Shown here: piece by piece, positions 1 to 9,100 of the stretch
Layout: each line of letters starts with the position of its first letter
Numbering within the stretch: the first letter of the stretch is position 1
From: Tanytarsus gracilentus
Lineage: Eukaryota; Arthropoda; Insecta; Diptera; Chironomidae
Assembly (NCBI GenBank): GCA_038502055.1
Contig: JAXRKN010000013.1
Coordinates: 1 to 64,000 of the forward strand
Length of the DNA stretch: 64,000 nucleotides
Direction: 5' to 3'
Made by a program: the position numbers and the translations under genes
The notes under the pieces: generated by a model
The model's input: the letters and a program-made list of their open reading frames with translations, nothing else
Told to the model about the DNA's origin: nothing
Databases searched by the model: none

Positions 1-96
1 AAATTAAAAAAACATCAATACACTAAATAATTTTCTGAATTTTTTCCTTTTGGTTCCTCTTGCTGTTCGCGATTTCCATTGACATCTGCTTGATTG

Positions 97-492
97 TCAC
101 TTTCTTTGCTTGAACGCCATCTCTGCACGATCTGCAGCTTCAACAAACAATTTTTCTACTTCCATTGATTCTGACAAATAATGTCTAGCTGCTGCGGTGT
201 GTACTTGGCTGCTTTTTTTCTTGCCATGTTTGTCTTCAAATTGGCCAAATCAGCTAAAAACAAAAATATAAATATTTTAATTAATTAATATAATTTTTAC
301 TTACACGTAAATTTTTCTGATAACATTGCATCATTGTGGTGATTTTCAATCAACTTGCAAACGCTGATAGCAGTTTCTTCATCTGGATTATTAGCTAAAA
401 CACTATGTTTCTTGATGAGGCCATGAACTTCCTTATTCATAAGAAACAACAGCCTTGGATACCTCATTTGAACACTCCATTGTCTTCTAATG
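97..492 (-). pseudogene. Unrecognised two-exon gene fragment, frame-broken
   Basis: On the minus strand an acceptor (ttttag) precedes an open exon 492-305, which ends in a consensus donor (gtaagt). A 51-bp intron follows, and a second acceptor leads into sequence from 253 down to a TGA at 97-99. The splice phase fits: exon 1 reads RRQWSVQMRYPRLL and later AISVCKLIENHH, exon 2 starts DLANLKTNMARKK. Exon 2 then needs one extra A in an A7 run to stay open into AAARHYLSESMEVEK. A further coding-like stretch (ESDNQADVNG) lies in another frame beyond the stop. An upstream piece (DYQVQNFKSVLKTSLG, about 545-595) has a donor of the wrong phase. I do not recognise the family. It could be a host gene, a gene carried by a transposon, or a pseudogene. 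Confidence 0.3.
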
Positions 493-599
493 CTAAAAGA
501 AAATTATTTGAATAAAAAAACACTGAATAAAAAAATTAGTCTCACCCAAACTTGTCTTTAACACACTTTTAAAGTTCTGAACCTGGTAGTCAAAATTTC

Positions 600-702
600 T
601 TTTGTTTATATACCTTTATAAAAATTCAGGTAGTTTTTAGGTAAATCTTATGTTATAAAACTTTGAAATAATTTGATACCTGCTAATATTTATAAACAAA
701 AA
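600..702. repeat. Candidate Helentron end: imperfect palindrome
   Basis: The segment begins TTTTGTTTATA and ends TATAAACAAAA, with internal CAGGTA and TACCTG also facing each other. A related sequence in the same orientation is at 13238-13335, sharing TTTGTTTATA, AGGTAAAT, ATGTT and ACCTG blocks in order. The pair brackets the coding block, so they may be terminal or subterminal repeats. This is inference without a second genomic copy to compare. Confidence 0.4.
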
Positions 703-840
703 CACGAATTTTTGAATTTAAACACCCGATTTTTTGGTTAAAGAATTCTGAAATGAGTTTTGAAAATTTAAAAATATAAAGCATGAACAATAAAAATTTA
801 TAAATTTGTAAAATATTTACTTTTTTTGCAGGAAAGCCCG

Positions 841-864
841 GGCAATTGAAAAATATCAATTGCC
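841..864. other. 9-bp stem-loop downstream of Helentron coding end
   Basis: GGCAATTGA pairs with TCAATTGCC across a loop of about 6 bases. It overlaps the 8-bp palindrome GCCCGGGC at 836-843. On the minus strand it sits about 240 bases after the inferred end of the transposon protein. Rolling-circle elements commonly carry a 3' hairpin here, so it could be part of the terminus or a terminator. Confidence 0.4.
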
Positions 865-1102
865 TAGGCATAAACCTACTTAGTTTTACATAAATTTGAC
901 AATGTTACAATTTTTATTCTAAAGTTTTCATTTAAACTTTTACAAGGTGTAATTCTTAATCTTAAATAATCTAATTTTTGATTTAGAGCACAGAAATCAG
1001 AATTTATAATTTAACTAAGAAACAAGCACAATAAGAACAATTATTATTTAAAAAAACATTTTTGAAAACTTAAACTGAGTTTGGAGTAGCACATGGAACA
1101 AA

Positions 1103-2149
1103 TTATTTGTTTTTAAAATAGAACATTATTTTGGGGTTGAATTTAATAGTTGATGGTCGAGAAATTTCTTTTTCTTTCTGACCGATATCATCAATATGGA
1201 AAAACTTGTAACTACTTTGATTGTACGCAAAACAATCAAAATGATTTGTATTGGGATCATTGTTATCAATGAAATTTACTAGAAATTTTAAATTATAACT
1301 TTCATTTTTTTTGGACTATTGATAAAGGAATTTTTGAAAGAGGATTTTAACATTAGAACGGAAAAAAGGGAAAAATTACAAGCGCATTACTATAAACTAT
1401 TTCTTCTTTTTTCAATTAAATTTTTACACTTGGAACAAGTTTTTCCATATTTTGCACTAATAACTAAATCTAAACTATTTTGCTATCAATTAAACTATTT
1501 ACATTTGGTTCTGGATTAGCTAAAACTACACTCCCATTTTTTCTAAATACCCATACATTTACACACACATGTTAACCGGTAACAAAATGATTCTAACTTG
1601 AAATTTTTAGAAAACATAACTTCATAAAAGCTTTGGGCACTCCAAATCATACTATATGAGCTATTACTAGTTTCTTTAAAGGGATAATGGTCTAATGGAC
1701 TACACTCAAATCTTTCATTTGTTAAAATATCATTTAAAAACTTAATCCAAATTTCATTTCTATTTTCTTGAACATGATTTTTACGCACGTTATAATTATT
1801 TCAAAAAAGTTGAAACTTATTACGATTACTCTTGACAAATTCATAAAAATTTCTATCAAAATTACAAGCGGCAAGAAACCCAGAAAGAACGGAATGAGAA
1901 GGACATAATCAGGTATACGACGTGTTTGTACTAGACAAAGTTACGCAATTTGGAATTAGTGCATTATTTTTACAAATTTCTTCATTATCAGAACTATCTT
2001 CTTCATATTCGGGATCAAAAGGAACATCATCATCAATATCGGAAATCAAAAAATCTTCTTCTTTAAATTTTACTTTACTACTGGTATCAATATTAGGAAT
2101 TATTTCGTTTAAAAATTGCAAATCGGAAATTTTTACATTAGTTTTAATA
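1103..2149 (-). pseudogene. Decayed C-terminus of the Helentron protein with fourth USP-like module
   Basis: The 3' part of the transposon gene, out of frame with the preceding ORF by one base in an A/T7 run near 2150. Reading on in the shifted frame gives YIKTNVKIS right after KVLF. This restores the NP-xx-L-x-Y-x-K motif that closes module 1. An acidic linker (DIDDDVPFDPEYEEDSSDNEE) follows. In the same frame come a TGA at 1909-1911, a Cys-box (LCPSHSVLSGF, Cys codon 1903-1905), another TGA at 1801-1803, WIKFLNDIL, and a C-x2-C pair (CSKC, 1426-1437). A second frame then carries the His box (ESYNLKFLVNF, NHFDCFAYN; His codon 1241-1243), HIDD and INP-type end, finishing in a TAA at 1103-1105. 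It matches module 3 segment by segment. Confidence 0.65.
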
Positions 2150-5100
2150 TAAAAAAAGCACTTTGGGATTAATTTCTACATTTAAATTCTTCCGAACTAA
2201 TTCATTTCCCAAGTTAAAAAGATCATCCATTTCTAAATAATCATTATTACTAATTCTAAAATATGACTTAAAATGACCCACAGGATGATCAATAATGGCT
2301 TTTAATTCATAAACTATTTCATTAAACACAATTATTTTTTGAATATTTCTAATATTGACTTTTGTGTTATTCTCTTGATCATAAATACTCGAATTTTCTG
2401 ATTCATTAATTAAATTAACATTTAAAACTATGCACTCATTAAATGAAATATTTGGTTCTAATCTCTTGCCGCAAGTATTACAAACGTTAGACTCTTTAAG
2501 GGTATCTTTAATTTCGGACTCAATTTTTGACTTAATATTACTTTGAGAAATCATTAATGATAAAATTAAACGATTGTCCTGATCGGTTACCCCATTACAA
2601 TTGATATTATCGCATTTTACTGAATTTAAATTACAAGAGAAAACATGATTTTGAGAGATTTCTTGATAGTCATCAAAAAATCTTTCAATTACCCGACAAA
2701 CGTCATCTTCCATATTAACTTTAAAAGACTTAATTCTAATCGCATTATCAATTTTATATTTTTCAAATTTATAGATAAAATCGATCCAGTTTTGATTTCT
2801 TGAATCTGAATATTTAAAGTCAAAACTTTCATCAATTTTTAACATAAAATTAAATAAAGGAAAGTTTTCTTTAAGAGAGTGTTCTACATTTCTAAAAACG
2901 TCAGTGTGATTATGCAAAGAGTGAAGTGCACTAAAAATGGAATTAAATGGACACATATTCGAAAAATGTACTTTAAAAAGACTAATGTAAGCATCAAATC
3001 TATTTGGAAATGGGACATCGCCAAGAATGGCACCTTCAAAATTAAAAATTGTTACGTTACTTTTTACTTTAGGAATTATTTCACTTTTTTCTTTGCAAAT
3101 TTCTAACTGAGTCTTTAAGGGTTCTAGGAAAATTTCTTTACGGAATTTTACAGACTTCTCAACAATGTGCAATTCTGGATCGATTTTAATCTTTTTACTT
3201 AAATGTTCGCAACTCTTATCATCTAAACTATTTTCAATTGATTGAATAAAATATTCATCAGAAGTTTCGTCAATAGACATTTTTTCTTGCAAAATTGGCA
3301 AATTTTCAATTAATGAATTTTCAAATTTATGTATAATTGTATTTTCTTCTTTACATTCTAACAACTGACTTTCGCATTTAATAAACATCAAAATTTTAAC
3401 TTCAACTAATTCTTTGCAATTTTTTAAAACTGTTTCAAAATTTGATTTATCATCCATTTCAAGAAAATCATTATCAACTATTCTATAAAAAGATTTTGGA
3501 TGATTATTAACTTTGCAAAGAACTATCTTTAATTCATAACTATTATTATTTAAAACAATTCTTCTTGGAATTTTATCAATTGAAACTTTTGAATCTAGTT
3601 TGTCAGTTAACAAAATATTTACAAGAATTAAAGGAGAAAATACAATCATTGATAAATTTGTTTCAATTTCACTTCCACAATTATTACAAATAAAAGGGTT
3701 GGATAAAACTAAAGATTGAATTTTAGATTCCAAATTGGAGGTCAACTCGGATTTAGAAAGCTTCAATTCAATCATTGTTTCTTGCTTTAGATCTGAGACA
3801 TTCAAACATGGAACACATTTAACTAATTTCCTTTCCCAAGACACCCATGCATGATCTACTTTATCAAATAAAATTTGCCAATTTGTCAAAAAGTTTACAA
3901 CTATTGAAAAAAGTTCATTACTCATATCTTTACTATTATTAAAAATTTCATTACAAGTATTTGGGAAATGTTCTATTAAAAATTTAATCCACTCTTTACT
4001 CTTATTAAATTTAAAATTATTAATATTTTCATGAATATCTAAGACAAATTTGAAAAAAGGATATTCCATTTCTAAACCTTGAACAAGCGATTGAAAAACT
4101 TTAGTGTAGTTATAAAGAGCAAGAAAAGAACTTAAAACTGAGTTGAAAGAACTCAAATTGTAAAATTTAACGTTTTGCAACCTTCCATTTACATTTACTT
4201 TAGAACTAATCTCATTTTTAAACAAAACATTTCCCAAGATACCGGTTTTAATATTTTCGGGTTTAATAACATCATGTTTAAAAGGAATTACTAAAACTTC
4301 ATCTTTCGATTTAAGATCATTTGATTTCTTACTTAGATTTATGAAAAACTCTTTATCTTTAACGGAAAGTTTATGGGGATCAATGGAAGTTTGAAAGAAA
4401 ATTGCAAAATGATCAGAAAAATAAGAAGCAAATGTACCGGCATAACTACTTTTGCAGGTAGAAAAAACAATATCAATTTGAGAACCGGCATTATTAGTTA
4501 TTGAATCATTAAGTAAATTGATCAAGTTTTTATCTATTAATAATTTATGGAAAGAGTTACTGTTTTGCAATTTTTTCAAATCTTGATTGAAATCACCCAT
4601 TAAAGTTACTTCAAAATTTTCTGGCTTATTTTTTAATAATCTTAAAAATTCAATTTTTAATTTTTCAATTGGCGCTTTGGGAGAACAATAACCAGTAATA
4701 ATTAGGAAATTTTCAACTTCAAATGATCTCAAATCGATATGATACGTATTTTTAGCATTACTTATAATATTTGGTTCAGAGAGGTTCTTAATACTACAAC
4801 TATTTCTACACATAATTATTAAGCCCATGGAACGCTTTTTACTTTGATTTAAACTTTCTTTTAACGGAAAAACTACTTTAAAATCATTACGAACTTTAAC
4901 TTCTTCAGAACTAAACACATTGGTTTCAGATAAAATTATGATATCGGCTTTCCAATACCAATTTAAAGCGTTAACATTCATTCCATGAGCTTTATAAGAA
5001 TTTACATTATGATACACAATTTTAACCCCGAGATCCTGCTCAAAATTATAAAAAGATAATTTTAATTGGGCCGCATTTCTTAATCTATACATTTCATTAA

Positions 5101-6127
5101 CTAAAGTTTGGGATCTGGATTTTGGTTCAGGGATTTTACCAAGAAGATATAACCCCTCATAATCGCATCTTGACAAACCAACATAACCTAATGCCGTAGA
5201 AAGTTCTCGCTTTCTACTATCTATGCAAATTTTATTTAAAGTTAGCCCCTGAGTACTATGCAAAGTGCTAGCCTCACAAAGAGTAATTGGAAATTGTTTT
5301 CTAATTGTTTCATGATGGATTTTAATAGAGATATTAAAAGCATCAGTTATTGTTTCTGAATAAAATTTTAATGGGACTAACTTTTCGGAAATCTTATTTT
5401 CTTTCATAAACTCTAAACATGACTGTCTCGCTACAAGACCGACATTAGAATATTGAAATTCTAACCAAACTATGGCAGGGTTATTTGTTTGTTTGTCAAA
5501 ATCGATTCTTCTCAATGTACCCATTGCCGATTTTGCTAAGCCATCGGCAACACTTACATTGGAAGTTAACTTATATCTAAGACCGCATTTTAAAACTAAC
5601 TTATATCGCATTTTTGTGTTTTGACTCTTATCTTTGGCATATTCTTTCGCAATTTCTTTCTTGTTAGCTTCAATTGAATTCTTACAATTATTTTCTTTAT
5701 CTTTACTATCGGCAATATGTACAGTATCTATGGCAATTGATTCATAAGAGGGACCTGGGGCTTTAGCAAATTTATTTTCATTAAATTCATTTACTTCTTT
5801 ATTACTATAATAAACCCATATAGCATCTTCGGGTACGTCTTTTTCAGATTTAAAAATTCTTTTCTTTAAAAAATTAGCATGTTCTTTACTTAATTTACCG
5901 AGAGCAAAATCATCTAAAAGGGCTTGATAAACTTTATTTTTTTGACGTACCCCTTCATTTAATTCAAAAAATTCAAATTCATACCAAACTTGATCGAAAA
6001 GGAAATCATTAACATTATTATAATCACTAAATGCATATATGGGTTTATCATTAACTGGGGGTAATTGGTAAAGATCGCCCGCAAAAATTACAATTCTACC
6101 CCCAAAAACTCTTATTATTAATGCCAT
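2144..6127 (-). CDS. Helentron protein, C-terminal ORF: helicase motifs III-VI, AP-endonuclease-like nuclease, two USP-like modules
   Basis: This 1327-residue ORF is the continuation of the Rep/helicase ORF, one base out of frame. It opens inside the helicase at motif III (GDLYQLPPV, residues 17-25). It continues with motif V (STLHSTQG, to about 294) and motif VI (YVGLSRC, 315-321). Residues about 368-580 form an endonuclease/exonuclease/phosphatase domain: HNVNSY (373-378), SET with Glu401, GDFN with Asp512 and Asn514, SQIDIVF with Asp552, and catalytic SDH at 571-573. These are the usual metal-binding and catalytic positions of AP-endonuclease-like nucleases. Two USP-like modules follow. 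The first Met is internal, since the true start lies upstream in the other ORF. The ORF ends by a one-base indel at 2144-2155, not at a natural terminus. Confidence 0.8.
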   Translation of the reverse strand: MALIIRVFGGRIVIFAGDLYQLPPVNDKPIYAFSDYNNVNDFLFDQVWYEFEFFELNEGVRQKNKVYQALLDDFALGKLSKEHANFLKKRIFKSEKDVPEDAIWVYYSNKEVNEFNENKFAKAPGPSYESIAIDTVHIADSKDKENNCKNSIEANKKEIAKEYAKDKSQNTKMRYKLVLKCGLRYKLTSNVSVADGLAKSAMGTLRRIDFDKQTNNPAIVWLEFQYSNVGLVARQSCLEFMKENKISEKLVPLKFYSETITDAFNISIKIHHETIRKQFPITLCEASTLHSTQGLTLNKICIDSRKRELSTALGYVGLSRCDYEGLYLLGKIPEPKSRSQTLVNEMYRLRNAAQLKLSFYNFEQDLGVKIVYHNVNSYKAHGMNVNALNWYWKADIIILSETNVFSSEEVKVRNDFKVVFPLKESLNQSKKRSMGLIIMCRNSCSIKNLSEPNIISNAKNTYHIDLRSFEVENFLIITGYCSPKAPIEKLKIEFLRLLKNKPENFEVTLMGDFNQDLKKLQNSNSFHKLLIDKNLINLLNDSITNNAGSQIDIVFSTCKSSYAGTFASYFSDHFAIFFQTSIDPHKLSVKDKEFFINLSKKSNDLKSKDEVLVIPFKHDVIKPENIKTGILGNVLFKNEISSKVNVNGRLQNVKFYNLSSFNSVLSSFLALYNYTKVFQSLVQGLEMEYPFFKFVLDIHENINNFKFNKSKEWIKFLIEHFPNTCNEIFNNSKDMSNELFSIVVNFLTNWQILFDKVDHAWVSWERKLVKCVPCLNVSDLKQETMIELKLSKSELTSNLESKIQSLVLSNPFICNNCGSEIETNLSMIVFSPLILVNILLTDKLDSKVSIDKIPRRIVLNNNSYELKIVLCKVNNHPKSFYRIVDNDFLEMDDKSNFETVLKNCKELVEVKILMFIKCESQLLECKEENTIIHKFENSLIENLPILQEKMSIDETSDEYFIQSIENSLDDKSCEHLSKKIKIDPELHIVEKSVKFRKEIFLEPLKTQLEICKEKSEIIPKVKSNVTIFNFEGAILGDVPFPNRFDAYISLFKVHFSNMCPFNSIFSALHSLHNHTDVFRNVEHSLKENFPLFNFMLKIDESFDFKYSDSRNQNWIDFIYKFEKYKIDNAIRIKSFKVNMEDDVCRVIERFFDDYQEISQNHVFSCNLNSVKCDNINCNGVTDQDNRLILSLMISQSNIKSKIESEIKDTLKESNVCNTCGKRLEPNISFNECIVLNVNLINESENSSIYDQENNTKVNIRNIQKIIVFNEIVYELKAIIDHPVGHFKSYFRISNNDYLEMDDLFNLGNELVRKNLNVEINPKVLFLY
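2150..3020 (-). other. USP-like module 3 (Cys and His retained)
   Basis: This covers residues about 1036-1327 of the C-terminal ORF. The Cys box is NMCPFNSIFSAL, with the putative nucleophile Cys1059. Two cysteine pairs form a likely zinc ribbon (CDNINC and CNTC). The His box YELKAIIDHPVGHF has His1285, followed by SYFR and YLEMDD, which supplies the acidic residue. This is the layout of ubiquitin-specific and USPL1-like proteases: Cys box, zinc finger, then His box with a GHY-like motif and a Asp near the end. It is the best candidate for an active protease among the four. The family assignment is by motif order only. Confidence 0.55.
3385..4200 (-). other. USP-like module 2 (Ser in place of Cys)
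   Basis: This covers residues about 643-915 of the C-terminal ORF. It is aligned with module 3 by NLSSFNSVLSSF (Ser659 at the Cys position), the WIKFL block, the pairs CVPC and CNNC, and SYELKIVL followed by NNHPKSFYR (His876) and FLEMDD. The nucleophile position is Ser, so cysteine-protease activity is unlikely although the His is kept. It may have a binding or structural role. Confidence 0.5.
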
Positions 6128-9100
6128 AAATTTCTCTACACCTCTTATCCATATTAATTCTTAAATTTCTAGAGATCATTGAATATTCATCCGCAATTAT
6201 TACTTTAACATCTTTATGTTCTTTACGCATAAGACCAATCAAATCATCACTTAATTTAACAATATGTTTACGAAATCTAGTGTCAATTGCAAAAGCACTA
6301 TGAATGGTTAAGCCATTTATAAGAAATGCTGCAATCCCCGTTGGAGCGCACAAAAGAGTCTTGTTTGATTTAAAATCTGTCCCCTCAATTCGATTGAAAT
6401 AATCATTAACTAACTCATTTATAACATTAATTACAAAAGTTTTACCGACACCCGCTTTACCCTGAAGAATGATTTTAGTTCCCTTGTCACAATCAGTTTC
6501 TTGTTTAGTACTAATCAAATGGAAAATATGGAAAACAATTTCTTGCTGTTTTTCATTTAACCCACAAATTCTTTCCCACAAATTTACTCTATTAATTAAT
6601 GGAGGTTGTTTGAGTGCATAAACTGATTTCCCCTTATCTTTATCTTTAGAAATTTTCTTTTTAGACTTTTTTTCCCCATTTGCAATTCCCAACTCTTCAT
6701 AAATATCAATTTCATCATTATCACTCAAACCCTCATCTAAAAAATTTTGAATTTCTTCTTGTTTCTCAAAACTTAAATTGGAAAGAACCCGTTCTTTAAG
6801 AGCTTCTAAACATTCTTCAGTTATAACGTTATATTCGGCATATTTGTTAAAAATTTCATCTTTGTTTTTTTCAAAAGTTTCCCTAACCTTAGCAAAATTT
6901 AAAAGATCTCTTTCTTCATCTCTCCAAGGGAGATACAGCATTACTTTTTCGCGATAATAATTATTGGGATCAAATTCTTGCTTATAATTTACAAATCGAA
7001 TTACTTTCGGGCGAGATCGTTTACTGTACAATTCAGAAAGACTAGCAATTTTATCATTTTCTAATTCTTGCTCATCATTTTCATCCCCTGAACTTTCTTC
7101 ATTATTATCACAATTAAAATTCTTTTTTTTAGATTTCTTGGTCTTAAAATACCAAGCCGCAAAATCAGCTAAAGTTAGCTTTTCTAATTCTTTGGGTCTT
7201 TGAGCATATTCTTGAATAAAACCTTTAACATAAATGTCTTTAGAATCATCTTCTAATAAGTCAAGTTCTTCATCTGGTTTGATTAAATATGAACGATCTT
7301 GAGGCAAATTAGTATTAATAAATTTTTCATCTTCACTAAAACAAACAATTGAATAACCCTTAATTTCTTGAACAGCTTGCTGAACGCTTATGCATGAGGT
7401 ATTATGGAAAACATTTGCAACACTTTTAAAAGTTTCTTGAACAGTCTTATTGCCGTTTCTACATTCTTCTATTGCTTTTTCAATCAAAAAATTTACACCC
7501 TCATCTACTTTTAAGCAATATTTGAAAAGATAATGAATTGCAGCATAAGCGTCAATTATAAATTGAAGGTCATGGTTATTTTCTAAACTATCTAACAAAA
7601 TGGGATTATAATTATTAACCATGACCGCATTAGTTTCCCTCTTGTAAATAATTAAAATTTTGAAAACCTCGCATCTAATGCAATCGTAATATTCAGTCAT
7701 ACTCAGATTTAAATCGCTTAACATTTTATCGAATGATTCTAAGACATTATTTTTCTTATAGTAATTCATTTTTTCTTTAATTTTAACTAAAATTGCTAGT
7801 CTTTCTTTCGTTATAAATTTTGGATCTTTATGGGGATATAAAATCATTGTTCTATGAGCTACATAGCGAGGAAAATGAAACCGGCATTTTTTACTCTTAT
7901 TTTTATAACAACTATGGGTATGTCTATGAATTTGAAATTTCATATTTGGATTATTTTCTAAAAACTTTGTGCTAACAAATTGATCTAAGAAATCAATAAC
8001 ACGGGTTTCATTTTCTTCTTTAATATCTAAAGTCTTAGGATATGGAATTAAAACTGGCGCATCTTTACACCACAAAACATAATGATAATGAATTGAACCC
8101 CTCATCTGAATTTCAGATCTACACATAAAATGATCAACATAATTTTTACCAAATAAACCATTGGGATTTTTTACAAAATTTAAAAACGCTTTTGACCGAT
8201 GATTAATGAACTCTGTGGCTAGCACAGGATCATCTCGAACTAACTGGGATTTAATATCTTGACTTAGATTACTAGCTTCAACGAGAGATATATCTTTATG
8301 GAAAATATTTTTATAAGCTTGTTTTAAAAATTCTGGGGCATTTGCTTCTGATATACTTAAGGTAAAAAAGAAAGAGCATAGTCCAAATTGACGAATCATT
8401 TGCTTTGCTCTATGCTCTTTCTTTAACAAATATTCATTACTGGTTCTAACTTGAGGTAAAATTTTATATGCAATATTTTTGGAAATCAAATGCCCTATCT
8501 TCTCAGGATTTTTAATATCCTTCTTTGTCAAGTTTTCTGCTTTAGTTTTACGTAAAGCAGTAGTAATGGCACTGCCTAAATCTCTCTTAACTTTTTCTTT
8601 AAATTTAAATAAAATTTCTCGCGGGCCAAAACGCGATCTATCCCAATGGTTTATTTCATTTCTAATAGCGCGAGTATACGAAATAAATCTACAAGAATAA
8701 TGAATGCCGTCATATTCTTGAGGATATCCACAATAAGCTTTTGGAAAACAAATCGCATCATAATCAAGAAATTTACAAGCAGGCTCAGGCTTAAGGCCTT
8801 GACCGGGAGCAACTACTAAAACATCATTAAAAGCTTGTTTAATATCTGGATTATGATTTTTAACGTAATTTTGAATTCTTTCTTGAGTAACATTTGGAAA
8901 AACTAAAATATGTTCATTTTTTTCGGGATTTTCTAACTCTTCATCGGAAAGGATTTCATCTTCATCTCTTTCTTCATTTAAACTATCTAAAAAATCTTCA
9001 GGTAGCAATTCAGGTAAATTTTCAAGCAAATTGTGAATATCCTTAATTTCTTTAATTTCGTAATCTTCTAAATCAAAATCGGATGCATCAATTTCATCCA

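Noticed and set aside
6096..6127. Programmed ribosomal frameshift between the two large Helentron ORFs
   Set aside because: Two other one-base breaks of the same kind exist in this gene and the last module has plain stop codons, so mutation or sequence error is simpler.
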